Source: a virus. From it: 21,411 nt of DNA. The stretch spans positions 1 through 21,411 of IMG/VR virus record IMGVR_UViG_3300025872_000366, one strand, 5' to 3'. A program made the position numbers and the translations under genes. The notes under the pieces were generated by a model. It was given only the letters and a program-made list of their open reading frames with translations, had not been told where the DNA came from and made no database searches. Below, one piece after another: positions 6,504 through 14,169 of the stretch. Position 1 is the first letter of the stretch, and each line of letters opens with the position of its first letter.

Positions 6504-6788
6504 CTCGACGGCTTCCCATTTGCCGAGCGGGCAGCGCTCGGTGGCCATGCGGAGCTTTGCCCAGGTGCTGCAACCGCACTTGCGGCATCGGCCGGTGGAG
6601 TTCAGCGCGGCGGCGTCCCACTCGGCGCAGGCGCGGCAGGTGGCCTCACGCTCAGCGAGGATTTTGGGTGGGGTGGTGGCGAAGCCGCTGCGGGCGAAGC
6701 GGCCCGTGGCTTGCATGGCGGTTCGCAAGCGGTGATGCCTTTCGCGCAATTCAACGGGCAATTTCACGAGGAAATCGGCGTAAGTCAT
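6465..6788 (-). CDS. Small zinc-ribbon protein of the tail region
   Basis: 107 residues starting MTYADFLVKL. Seen: a helical, charged first half (PVELRERHHRLRTAMQATG), then a cysteine array CRAC (about residues 51-54), CRKCGC (about 69-74) and a final CPLGKW. The pattern CxxC, about 14 residues, CxxCxC and a later C fits a zinc-ribbon. I recall similar short phage proteins ending in CPLGKW, but their function is unknown. The ATG at 6786-6788 overlaps the stop of the cysteine-rich gene upstream as ATGA; a longer frame reaching 6845 would run into that gene and is rejected. The last dozen residues come from a dispersed repeat and are probably not functional. Being tail-cluster encoded, it may be a small virion or assembly factor (inference). 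Confidence 0.6.
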   Translation of the reverse strand: MTYADFLVKLPVELRERHHRLRTAMQATGRFARSGFATTPPKILAEREATCRACAEWDAAALNSTGRCRKCGCSTWAKLRMATERCPLGKWEAVEPKPETGDRKPES

Positions 6789-7336
6789 GAAATGATCACG
6801 GTAAAATTGTAGCTTCTCTGTTCCTGGAAGGGCATTCCGTCCCATGATAATCCTGAGCAGGGACCCGTGATATTGAATGTATAGGTGCCTCTTGGATCGA
6901 GGGCTGTGATTTCCAGTTCCTCAAAGGCAGAAAAATCGCAGAAGCTCGGGAACCCAGAAGGGTCTATGGTTTCCTCTTGGGTGTTGTAGCCCATACCTAA
7001 AACCCAGCCGCACACAAGACCGCCCTGCCCAGTGATATATTCTCTTCTCAGAGTTACTCCGTGCGTAGCAAAGCCGTTTCCAGAACCTGCGGGGCTGTAG
7101 CCATCGCAGGAGTCCAAGCAAGTTTGCCCATCGGCTCCAAGCGCCGGTTCGTAATTAAATGTCTGAACCCAGCCACTGAAGTCACCCGAAACAGAAAAAT
7201 TCAAATCTCTAATAAATGGTGGACAATCTTCGCAGGGGTCAAATGGACCACTTTGGCAGCACCCGCAATTCACAGCGCGGAGGCCGCCGTCGGTTTTGAT
7301 TTTTATGGCTCCGGAGGATGTGCGGCCGAGGGTCAT
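6785..7336 (-). CDS. Cysteine-rich tail-region protein
   Basis: 183 residues. Seen: a short basic N-terminus (MTLGRTSSGAIKIKTDGG), then ten cysteines: a cluster at 24, 26, 27, 35 and 38 (CGCC and CEDC), then 73, 77, 109, 133 and 160. The rest is beta-rich with aromatic, Gly-rich segments and ends in YNFTVIIS. No signal peptide or membrane segment. I do not recognise the family. The clustered cysteines could bind zinc or an iron-sulphur cluster; lambda tail-tip protein L carries such a cluster, which makes a tail-tip role worth considering (inference). It lies between a 94-residue unknown and the zinc-ribbon gene, which it overlaps as ATGA. AT content is higher than in the head genes. Confidence 0.6.
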   Translation of the reverse strand: MTLGRTSSGAIKIKTDGGLRAVNCGCCQSGPFDPCEDCPPFIRDLNFSVSGDFSGWVQTFNYEPALGADGQTCLDSCDGYSPAGSGNGFATHGVTLRREYITGQGGLVCGWVLGMGYNTQEETIDPSGFPSFCDFSAFEELEITALDPRGTYTFNITGPCSGLSWDGMPFQEQRSYNFTVIIS

Positions 7337-7350
7337 AAGGCGGAGAAATT

Positions 7351-7383
7351 TTTCCGGTTTCCGGTCTCAGGTTTCCGGTCTCT
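7351..7383. repeat. Second CCGGTTTCCGG-type repeat
   Basis: Seen: three TTTCCGGT(T/C)T-like units in tandem, TTTCCGGTTTCCGGTCTCAG then GTTTCCGGTCTC, filling the short gap between the genes at 6785-7336 and 7386-7670. TCCGGTTTCCGGT at 7353-7365 is identical to 6486-6498. It is the same repeat family as the element at 6431-6503, and again sits exactly at a gene end. Confidence 0.55.
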
Positions 7384-7385
7384 CA

Positions 7386-7670
7386 CTAGCACTCCTCCGT
7401 GGCGAGCCAGGTAAACGCGCCATCCTTGAATGCGAAAACATAAGTTCCCTGCTCACTTGGAGGAGCGGGGTCGAACTTGAGCGAGCGCACTATCATGCCG
7501 TTGCCGACGGTCTTGTCGCTTTCTTTAAAAGGTTGAATCTCCGTATCGCTCACAACCATCGATGCTTTGTGAAAATTTTTCATCATGTCTGTCGCAGAGA
7601 TTTGGACGGGATAACCTGCTCCCACACTTGGAGAACTAAATTTTTCAACGAAATCGACAGGGAATTTCAT
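7386..7670 (-). CDS. Hypothetical tail-tip-region protein
   Basis: 94 residues, starting MKFPVDFVEKFSSPSVGAG. I do not recognise it. Seen: a mixed alpha/beta composition with no membrane segment (VQISATDMMKNFHKASMVVS, then DTEIQPFKESDKTVGNGMIV, RSLKFDPAPP and GTYVFAFKDGAFTWL). Its start overlaps the stop of the 175-residue gene upstream as ATGA, indicating that the two are made together. It ends at a dispersed repeat. Its place behind the tape measure and the Ig-repeat protein suggests a tail-tip or tail-completion component (inference). Confidence 0.6.
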   Translation of the reverse strand: MKFPVDFVEKFSSPSVGAGYPVQISATDMMKNFHKASMVVSDTEIQPFKESDKTVGNGMIVRSLKFDPAPPSEQGTYVFAFKDGAFTWLATEEC

Positions 7671-8194
7671 GATGTTACTGCTTTGTTCCGAAATGTGACC
7701 GACAGGTGAAAGATGCCGCCGATTTTTTGCTGAGTCACATCCGATGCGTATGACTCAAAGGTCGTTTTAGACTTAGCAGATCCGTAAGCTTGGCCGATGA
7801 TTGTGGTGGTCAATACTGGCGGTGTGGGAATCTTTTGAAAAGTCCCAGTGCTTAAAATGTAAACCGTTTTTGTTGTAGAGACCCAGGTCTCCGTTGCGGT
7901 CATCAATATTGTTTCAGCGGCCGAATTTGTCTCAAACCAAGTTTTTGGAACGCTGATGATTTCGCTCGAAATCGTTTCGGGAATCACAGAATCAATTTCG
8001 TAGAGCGAATATTCGCAGACAACAAGCCCGTCGGAATAGTCGATCACAATGCCTTCCGGCTCGCCGACGATTTGGTCGATTATGGACTCATCTCGCCCGA
8101 CGATTTGCTTGCGAACTTCGACAAGTCCACGGGGCAGATGGCGGCGACTTAGAGTCTTATCGACTAAAACAGTATTGCTGGCGCTGTAGATCAT
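7667..8194 (-). CDS. Hypothetical tail-tip-region protein
   Basis: 175 residues, starting MIYSASNTVLVDKTLSRRHL. Seen: beta-rich with many Thr/Ser residues (TILMTATETWVSTTKTVYIL and TPPVLTTTIIGQAYGSAKSK), and a charged central part (VRKQIVGRDESIIDQIVGE). No signal peptide, no membrane helix and no catalytic motif that I can identify. The start overlaps the stop of the Ig-repeat gene as ATGA (8191-8194), and its own stop overlaps the next start in the same way, so three tail genes form a tightly coupled set. In lambda-like phages this position holds tail-tip genes, but no similarity to M, L, K, I or J is evident. Confidence 0.6.
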   Translation of the reverse strand: MIYSASNTVLVDKTLSRRHLPRGLVEVRKQIVGRDESIIDQIVGEPEGIVIDYSDGLVVCEYSLYEIDSVIPETISSEIISVPKTWFETNSAAETILMTATETWVSTTKTVYILSTGTFQKIPTPPVLTTTIIGQAYGSAKSKTTFESYASDVTQQKIGGIFHLSVTFRNKAVTS

Positions 8195-10698
8195 TGCCCG
8201 TCACGTTCATCGCGGATGACTGAGTTGTTTAGGTTCACGGGAAGCGTGACGGATCGGCTCGATGCGTATTCGTCTGCCCAGCGAACCTCGAGGAGTGCGA
8301 TGATGCTCTCGGGATTGTCGGCGGCGAATTCCGCTTCGATGGCGTCGGTGTTCAGGTCAAGCGTGCTAGTCCCGTGAGGCACGAGCGCGAGATATGTAGT
8401 GTCTTCGAACCGCGCTTTGATGCCAACGGTGATCTCGGAGCTGGTCGGCAAATCCACAGCCTCCGTGCCCTCGATAAAAAACAACTCAAAAGGCATTTTG
8501 TCGCGGCGTTTTAAGTCCAGCGAGGCGATTGGGTATCGGGAGTTTGGCCGGTCCAGGAAGCGTTTTTTTTGCGGGTCGATGTATATTTTCATAATGTTCC
8601 AGTGTTTGATGACGATTTCGAGTGCCGTAGGAGTTGCAACCCCTGCCTCATTAGCGGCTTCCAGAGTGATTGTATAAACTCCCGGCACCGTCGGGGTGCC
8701 AGAGATGGTTCCAGCGTCGGTAATGGTTAAGCCTGCAGGCAGTGAGGAGGCGACCCATGTCGATGCCGGGGCGAGTTGGTCCACGACTGTCGCTTGGTAG
8801 CTGACCGGGTATCCTGTGCGGGCGGTGAAAGCTTGGCTTTCGCTAATTGTCGGCACGCCTCCTAGAGCGATGATATCGAGCGCCTCAGATACAGAGTTAC
8901 CTAAAGAGTCCGTGATTGTGTAGGTGACGGGGTAGGTCGCTGGCGTTGAGGCATTCCCCGAGATCGTGCCGGTCCCGGCGTCGATGGTCGCCCATTGGGG
9001 AAGCCCCTGAGCGGAATAAATGTAAGTCTCCGTCAGGTTTTTATTTAACACTTCCGGCTGCGCTTGAAATGGCGTGTCGAGGATCGTGTAGAATTTTTGG
9101 CCAGCGGGAAGAATTGGCTTTAATGCGGAGCGAAGTTCCAGAGTCGATTCGGTCGATCCCCCTGGACCTGTGCCGGTGAGTGTAATTTGCGCCACTGTGA
9201 CCTCGGTTGGTGAACCGGTGATCGTGCCAGTCAGCACGTCGAGGGTAGCCCACTCAGGCAGGTCGGTTGCTTGCCAAGAGTCAACTGGGCGGTTTCCTGC
9301 GTTGATGGTCTGCGGCGTAAAAACAAAATCCTCGCCAATATAGGCCGTGAAATATTGCGGCGATGGGATGTCTGGCGCTCCAGCAGTGATGGTTAGTTGA
9401 ATGTTTTCAAAATCACTGCCAACCGCAGATGAGGCGGTCACAAGGTAAGGCCTATTAACGATCGTCGTTGGCGTGCCAGACAGCACGCCGGAGTTTGAAA
9501 TGGTTAAACCGCCAGCGACATTTGATGACCATGACGATGCGGGACGATCTTGCTCGTCTTGGAGAAGAATTTGCGCTGTGAAAAACTCGCCGACTTTTCC
9601 GGCGAAAGCCTGCCCTGATACGATGATCGGTTTCCCCGCAGCGATTGAGATGGATACTGTTTCGGTTCTTGATCCCCCCGGCCCGGTCGCCGTGAGTGAT
9701 ATAGCGGAGGTCTCTGAATCTTGAGGAGTGCCTGAGATCGCGCCCGTTGAGGCATCAAGGGTCGCCCAACTCGGCAGGCCTGTCGCGCTCCAGCTTGTCA
9801 CGGGCCGATTTTTGGAATCCGAAATTGCAAAAGTTTTTGCAAAAGGAAGGCCAACCGTGCCGGTCGCGGACTGCCCAGCGATGATGATTGGAACTCCAGC
9901 GCTCACTTCAAAGCTAATTAACTGCGAGGCCGTGCCATAGACCATTGTGCCGCCGGGGCCAGTTATGTAAAAATAAACACCCCGGCGCCCAGCTTTTATT
10001 GTCGGCGTGCCAGAGATCACCCCGGTAGACCCATTTAATGACAACCCAGATGGCAGTGGGGATAACAATGGAGGAACCAACCAGCTATTTGCGGGACGGA
10101 ACTCCTCTTCTAAAAGGATCGGCCTAGCCGAAAATGGTTCGCCGACTTTGCATATAAAAACCTGATCTGGCTCTACCTCGGGATACCCGTATCCAATAGA
10201 TAGAGTCGCCGTTTTTGTGTCACTGCCGACTGCGCTAGTCACGGTTATGGTGACAGCATAGTCCTGCACACCTGTCGGCGTGCCAGTGATCACCCCTGTC
10301 GCGGGGTCGTAGGTCGCCCACTCGGGCAAGCCGTTAATTTCCCAAGAATCAACAGGCCGACCGGCGGCGTTTTCCAGAGCGAAAGTTTTGGAAAAATCAG
10401 TGCCGTATTTGTGAGATAAGATTTGGCCGGAGATTAAGAGGGGTGCGCCCGGATCGATTTCAAAATTCAACCAGGTTTCCTCTTGAAAGCCAGAACTGTA
10501 TGTTCTCCGGACACGGGCTGAAAAAGACCCATAGGCGCCAGAAATGCGGCCGGTTAAATTAAATCCGTTATTGTAGCCGATTTCTATGCCTTGCGGAAGA
10601 TAGCCATAAACTAAGTCATTGCTAACGGTTCCCGCGTTAAAATTCCCTTGGAAATAATCCCCAACGCGTGCGGTAAAGTTGTAAGTTGGCAAACTCAT
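8191..10698 (-). CDS. Large tail protein with seven Ig-type (He_PIG-like) repeats and a fibre module
   Basis: 835 residues. Seen: at least seven repeats of about 85-95 residues, each with the signature LP-x-WATxD-xxTGxISGTP(T) and a GPGGS or AVGSDT turn: GVITGTPT, GVISGTPT, GAISGTPQ, GVLSGTPT, GTITGSPT, GTISGNAS, GTISGTPT. A more divergent copy starts the protein (GYLPQGIEIGYNN). Repeats begin with a conserved hydrophobic step such as GQxFTAxxGxxF. These are putative Ig (He_PIG/cadherin-like) folds, known in surface adhesins and phage tails. Residues 703-835, from an internal ATG at 8592, match the N-terminus of the fibre at 5511-6374. Inference: an extended tail-tip or side fibre that binds cell-surface carbohydrate. 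It directly follows the tape measure gene, where lambda has its tail-tip genes. Confidence 0.75.
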   Translation of the reverse strand: MSLPTYNFTARVGDYFQGNFNAGTVSNDLVYGYLPQGIEIGYNNGFNLTGRISGAYGSFSARVRRTYSSGFQEETWLNFEIDPGAPLLISGQILSHKYGTDFSKTFALENAAGRPVDSWEINGLPEWATYDPATGVITGTPTGVQDYAVTITVTSAVGSDTKTATLSIGYGYPEVEPDQVFICKVGEPFSARPILLEEEFRPANSWLVPPLLSPLPSGLSLNGSTGVISGTPTIKAGRRGVYFYITGPGGTMVYGTASQLISFEVSAGVPIIIAGQSATGTVGLPFAKTFAISDSKNRPVTSWSATGLPSWATLDASTGAISGTPQDSETSAISLTATGPGGSRTETVSISIAAGKPIIVSGQAFAGKVGEFFTAQILLQDEQDRPASSWSSNVAGGLTISNSGVLSGTPTTIVNRPYLVTASSAVGSDFENIQLTITAGAPDIPSPQYFTAYIGEDFVFTPQTINAGNRPVDSWQATDLPEWATLDVLTGTITGSPTEVTVAQITLTGTGPGGSTESTLELRSALKPILPAGQKFYTILDTPFQAQPEVLNKNLTETYIYSAQGLPQWATIDAGTGTISGNASTPATYPVTYTITDSLGNSVSEALDIIALGGVPTISESQAFTARTGYPVSYQATVVDQLAPASTWVASSLPAGLTITDAGTISGTPTVPGVYTITLEAANEAGVATPTALEIVIKHWNIMKIYIDPQKKRFLDRPNSRYPIASLDLKRRDKMPFELFFIEGTEAVDLPTSSEITVGIKARFEDTTYLALVPHGTSTLDLNTDAIEAEFAADNPESIIALLEVRWADEYASSRSVTLPVNLNNSVIRDERDGQ

Positions 10699-10723
10699 TT
10701 CAGAAATGGCGCAGAGTCAAAAG

Positions 10724-12853
10724 TCAGGCCATTAGCGCGTTCGTCGGCAGTTTGGGTTCGATTTTTTCGATGAGTTTTTTAATATCCTCGACAAGCGACT
10801 CGAGGGCTGACTTGCCAATGGGTTTGCCATCGCCGCTGCGGGCTTGTTCGCGGGTCTGGCCGGTCTGGCCGGGTTTGTCCACGGAAGCGACTGCTGATTT
10901 TGTTTCTTCGGCTTTTTTGGCGAAACGGTCGCGGAAGGATTGAGTGCCTTCGGCCATGCGTTGGGCAAGTGGCTTGGCGGCTTCGGCGGCGGCGGTTTCT
11001 TTCTCTGCGGCTTGGCGGGTTTGGCGTTCTTCGCGGGCGGCGATGCGGTTGGCAGCACGCTCAGCGGCAGAGAAGTTGCCTTTGCCGATGGCATCCTGGG
11101 CGCGCTTGGTGTCGCGGCCGCCACGGTCCACGGCGTCTTTGGCGCGGGCTTCTTCGATGGATTTGAAGAGCTTGGCGGATTCGGAGAGTTCTTCTTTGGC
11201 CTTCTTGGCGGAGCCTGCGGCTTTGTCGAAGGATCCGGCGATAGCCTCGGCATCGGTGACCGCGCCGGAGGTGCTTTTGTTGGCAGCGTCTGCCGAGGTG
11301 GCGGATTTCTCGAAGTCCTCGCGGACCTTTTTTCCTACTTCCACCACTTCGCCGAATTTGTCCTTCGTGCGTGCGGCGGACTCTTCGGCACCGAAGAAAT
11401 CGCGGGCGCTCGGCTCGATCGAATCGACGAGCTTGCCGAAACCATCTTGTATAGTCGATACGCCTTCGACTAAGTTTTTTTTGTAATTGTCCGCCGTGGC
11501 TCCAAGTCCTGCGGACACTTTATCTAAAACACTACCGCCTGCACTTTCAAATGCTGATTGAAATTTCGATGCACTACCTTGAGTTACAAACTCTAAACCA
11601 GACTTTAATTTACCGGTGAAAAAACCGATAGGGTCTGACATTGCATTTGCGAAATCCTGTGCAAAACCTTTTACAAAATCAAAAAATCCTGAACTAAAAA
11701 AATCTAAAATACTTTTGATTGCTTTTGAAAAGAAGTCCTCGATTGATTTTGCTGAATTGATAATGGCGTCAATCATGCCTTTAGCAAAAGAGCTATAAAT
11801 ATAACCCATCGCAGAACTTAATGTCTTAATGGCTGTAAATGGGAGCTCTGAGGTAATATATTTCCCCAAAAAGTCAGCCGCCGTCATAAAACCATTAAGC
11901 AAGGCATTCCCCGTCATTCTGATGCCTGTCTCGAGCGCGCTGCCGATTGCTTCGATGGCGGGCATGGGTGCCTTGAATGCTCCGATGAGGAAATCCGCAA
12001 CGCTCATCACTTGATCCATGAGCTTCTGGCCCCAGCCAGCGGCATCCACGCCGGTCAGCGAGGTCGTGAAAGCATTCAGCGCGGGCAGGGCGTCCTCGAG
12101 GAAGCCCGCTGCGAATTCCATCGTCTTGTTTTTGATGGCGGCAAAATTGTCGCCGAGCGTGTCCATGGCGGCGGCGCTGCGATCCATCACGCCGGGGAGG
12201 CTGCCGAGTTGGCCTTTAGCCGCATCGATCTCGCCCGCGAAATTATTGAGAAGCGGCAAAAGCTCGCCGCCGGATTTTCCGAAGACCTCCATCGCGGCGC
12301 GGGCGCGCTGGGCGGGGTCGGAAATATCGGCGATCTGCTTGGCGAAAACTTGCATCTGCTCTGTCGGGGTCTTACCAGCGAGGTCGCTCATGGAGATGCC
12401 GAGGGCGGAGAGCGTTTCGGTTTGGCTTTCGCCCCCTGCGGCCGCCTCGGCCATGAATTTCTGAAGCTTGTTGATGCTCGTGCCGACTTTATCCGCGCCG
12501 ACGCCAGAGTTATCAAACGCACGCTGGAGCGTGAGGAGATTCCCGGCCGTTTCGCCGGTGCGGGAGGAGAGATCGCTGAGCTTCCCACCGAGATCGATGG
12601 CTTGACCGAAACCATCCACGACCGCACGAGCGGCGGCTGTGGCGGCCTCGACGGCCATCATGCCGACCTTCACCGCCGCTCCCGCGACACCGGCGGCGAG
12701 GCCGATCTTGCCGAAGGACATGTCGAAGCCTTTGGAGGCCTCATCGGCTTTTGATCCCAGCTTGCTGATCGATTGCTGGATGTTTCGGATGCCTTGCTCG
12801 ATGCCGTCTGTCTCGGCTCCGATTTTGACTGTGATTGCGTTTCCTTCGGCCAT
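10724..12853 (-). CDS. Tail tape measure protein
   Basis: 709 residues. Known role: fills the tail tube during assembly, sets tail length and can take part in DNA entry. Seen: an N-terminal helical part (IGAETDGIEQGIRNIQQSIS), an Ala/Gly-rich hydrophobic helix (IGLAAGVAGAAVKVGMMAVE), the segment LSDLSSRTGETAGNLLTLQR and LGISMSDLAGKTPTEQMQVF common to phage tape measures, a hydrophobic, Phe-rich middle (residues 330-450), and a C-terminal Lys/Ala/Glu coiled coil (AAEAAKPLAQRMAEG). By the lambda ratio, 709 residues predict a tail of roughly 105-112 nm. Bases 11450-11890 are markedly AT-rich. It is preceded by the G/G-T chaperones and one unknown, as expected, and starts two bases after that unknown gene's stop codon. 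Confidence 0.9.
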   Translation of the reverse strand: MAEGNAITVKIGAETDGIEQGIRNIQQSISKLGSKADEASKGFDMSFGKIGLAAGVAGAAVKVGMMAVEAATAAARAVVDGFGQAIDLGGKLSDLSSRTGETAGNLLTLQRAFDNSGVGADKVGTSINKLQKFMAEAAAGGESQTETLSALGISMSDLAGKTPTEQMQVFAKQIADISDPAQRARAAMEVFGKSGGELLPLLNNFAGEIDAAKGQLGSLPGVMDRSAAAMDTLGDNFAAIKNKTMEFAAGFLEDALPALNAFTTSLTGVDAAGWGQKLMDQVMSVADFLIGAFKAPMPAIEAIGSALETGIRMTGNALLNGFMTAADFLGKYITSELPFTAIKTLSSAMGYIYSSFAKGMIDAIINSAKSIEDFFSKAIKSILDFFSSGFFDFVKGFAQDFANAMSDPIGFFTGKLKSGLEFVTQGSASKFQSAFESAGGSVLDKVSAGLGATADNYKKNLVEGVSTIQDGFGKLVDSIEPSARDFFGAEESAARTKDKFGEVVEVGKKVREDFEKSATSADAANKSTSGAVTDAEAIAGSFDKAAGSAKKAKEELSESAKLFKSIEEARAKDAVDRGGRDTKRAQDAIGKGNFSAAERAANRIAAREERQTRQAAEKETAAAEAAKPLAQRMAEGTQSFRDRFAKKAEETKSAVASVDKPGQTGQTREQARSGDGKPIGKSALESLVEDIKKLIEKIEPKLPTNALMA

Positions 12854-12855
12854 GG

Positions 12856-13533
12856 TTATGCGGTGGCCTTGAGGCCTGGGTATTTCGCGGCGATGTCGCT
12901 GGTTTTTTTGAAGACTCCGAGGCGGAGGTTTTTCTTAAAGAAGTTCGTGCGGCCTCGCATGGCGGCGCGGATGGCATCGCGCACGCTGGGTGAGTAGGTT
13001 CGGGAGTTGGTGATCTGGATAAAAAACGAGGATCCGTCCTGCTTCTCGGAGGCCTCGGCGTCTTCCGGGTAGTCGCCTTTTTTTGTTTTGGCATTGGCGA
13101 CATAGGAAGGAACTGAAATCGTGATGCCTAATTTCTCGGCGACCTGCATCCAGCTTTTTTTCGCGAGGCCGCGAGCCGCTTTGGTTATTGCGATCTCGTC
13201 TTTGATTTGCTTCTGAATCGCCGCCCACACCGCGCCTGGAAGTTTCCAGCCTTTCGGTGCTGGGGGTGTCCACCAAGAAGGGCTGCGCCAAGCGCGGCTA
13301 GTATTTGTGAGATATGTTTTGCCGTTTACGGTTCGGACGCGGGTTTCTTTTACACTTTGCTCGATGAGCTTAACCTGCGCTGCTTTGGTTTTTTTCACCG
13401 CTGCCTCGAGGATTGATTGGGTCTCGGCACGGATGATGTCTTGAAATGACGCGCCGGTGATCTTGGCCATCTCCCGCATGGCGCGGGTGAAATCGCTGGC
13501 GACCACATTGAGACTGGCGGAGGCTTTAGACAT
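12856..13533 (-). CDS. Hypothetical protein between chaperone and tape measure
   Basis: 225 residues. Seen: a helical N-terminus (SDFTRAMREMAKITGASFQD, IIRAETQSILEAAVKKTKAA), a central Trp/Pro-rich part (AWRSPSWWTPPAPKGWKLPG), then a second mostly helical section and a basic C-terminal end (MRGRTNFFKKNLRLGVFKKT). Helical N-termini of this type occur in minor tail protein Z or HK97 gp10-like proteins, but I cannot assign it. In lambda, G-T is followed directly by the tape measure, so this gene is an extra piece. Its ATG lies inside the final codons of the -1 frame T extension: eight bases overlap. Inference: a minor tail or tail-completion protein. Confidence 0.6.
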   Translation of the reverse strand: MSKASASLNVVASDFTRAMREMAKITGASFQDIIRAETQSILEAAVKKTKAAQVKLIEQSVKETRVRTVNGKTYLTNTSRAWRSPSWWTPPAPKGWKLPGAVWAAIQKQIKDEIAITKAARGLAKKSWMQVAEKLGITISVPSYVANAKTKKGDYPEDAEASEKQDGSSFFIQITNSRTYSPSVRDAIRAAMRGRTNFFKKNLRLGVFKKTSDIAAKYPGLKATA

Positions 13534-14157
13534 CGAGTTTTTGAAAGGCGCTTTCTATTGCCGCGAGCGAGTCAAAATCCGCGTTCGGATTGCGGCGAAG
13601 ATAAAGGCGAGGAACGCCGTGGCTGAATGAATCGGCGTCCAGGATTTGGAGCCCGGCAGCAAAGGGGACTTCCCACATGCAGGCGTGAAACCCCCAACCG
13701 GTGATGCTTGCGAGGCGGTAGACATAGGATGCAAGCCAGTTGGGGGATGCTACTCCCCCGAGGTTGGGGCTCCGGTGGAGGGGTGCTTGGCTTTGGTCTC
13801 GGCGGCGTTCACGCGATCCCAGGCGGCGGAGACGAGCTTCGAGAGTTCGTTTTGGTCATCGAGGTCGGCGATGTTCTCGAGCTGCCAGCGGCGGACGGCT
13901 TTGTTAAATTCCTCGGGGTCGCTGTCCACGGCGAGGACATCCTCGAGTGGTGCGGAGTGGACAAAGGCAAAGGCGGCGACGAACCAGAACTCATCGCGCT
14001 TTTCGAGCAGATTCGAGCGGATGATGCTGATCGTGCCGGGAACGCACGGGCGGAGCTTGAATTTGCCGACTCGCTTCGTGCCGTCGCGCATGGCGGCTTC
14101 GCGCAGGGCTTCGTCGTCGGTGAGGAGGTCGGTGTCGGGTTGGGTTTGTTTTTTCAT
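13526..14157 (-). CDS. Tail assembly chaperone G-T fusion made by -1 frameshift
   Basis: Seen: the gene at 13750-14157 ends TCG GGG GAG TAG. Shifted back one base at GGGGGAG (13753-13759), the frame runs open for about 75 codons: GVASPNWLASYVYRLASITG, then WGFHACMWEVPFAAGLQILD, then a C-terminal end closing with FQKLDV and TAA at 13526-13528. The open -1 frame has no useful start of its own; its only ATG is internal. Predicted fusion: 210 residues. Known: in lambda and most long-tailed phages the two proteins before the tape measure are made from G by a -1 slip (G and G-T), both being chaperones for tape measure assembly. Position and stem-loop spacing fit. Inference, not proven by translation data. 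Confidence 0.72.
13691..13759 (-). promoter_or_regulatory. Programmed -1 frameshift signal: slippery G-run plus stem-loop
   Basis: Seen: slippery heptamer G GGG GAG at 13753-13759, in frame and ending right before TAG. After a 6-base spacer, CCCCCAACTGG (13736-13746) pairs with CCGGTTGGGGG (13691-13701) as 11 base pairs including one G-T pair. An inner stem CTTGC (13731-13735) with GCAAG (13707-13711) extends it. Known: slippery site, 5-8 base spacer and strong stem is the standard layout. The A-site pairing after the slip (GAG to GGA) is imperfect, so slippage may occur with GGG in the P site. A smaller hairpin, GGGGGA with TCCCCC (13742-13759), competes. Confidence 0.68.
13750..14157 (-). 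CDS. Tail assembly chaperone, gpG-like
   Basis: 135 residues. Seen: starts MKKQTQPDTDLLTDDEALRE, with an acidic, helical content in the second half (DSDPEEFNKAVRRWQLENIA, DLDDQNELSKLVSAAWDRVN), a Pro/Gly/Ser-rich C-terminus (KHPSTGAPTSGE) and no membrane segment. Known: lambda gpG is a similar-sized (140 residue) chaperone that coats the tape measure. The key support is its location two genes before the tape measure, and the frameshift signal at its last codons, which extends a fraction of the product into the T frame. Start ATG at 14155-14157, leader A/T-rich without Shine-Dalgarno. Confidence 0.7.
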   Translation of the reverse strand: MKKQTQPDTDLLTDDEALREAAMRDGTKRVGKFKLRPCVPGTISIIRSNLLEKRDEFWFVAAFAFVHSAPLEDVLAVDSDPEEFNKAVRRWQLENIADLDDQNELSKLVSAAWDRVNAAETKAKHPSTGAPTSGE

Positions 14158-14169
14158 GGTTTTTTATTT

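Noticed and set aside
6386-6845. Open frame 6397-6621 as a gene
   Set aside because: Out-of-frame reading of the zinc-ribbon gene and repeat; Arg-rich with no motif.
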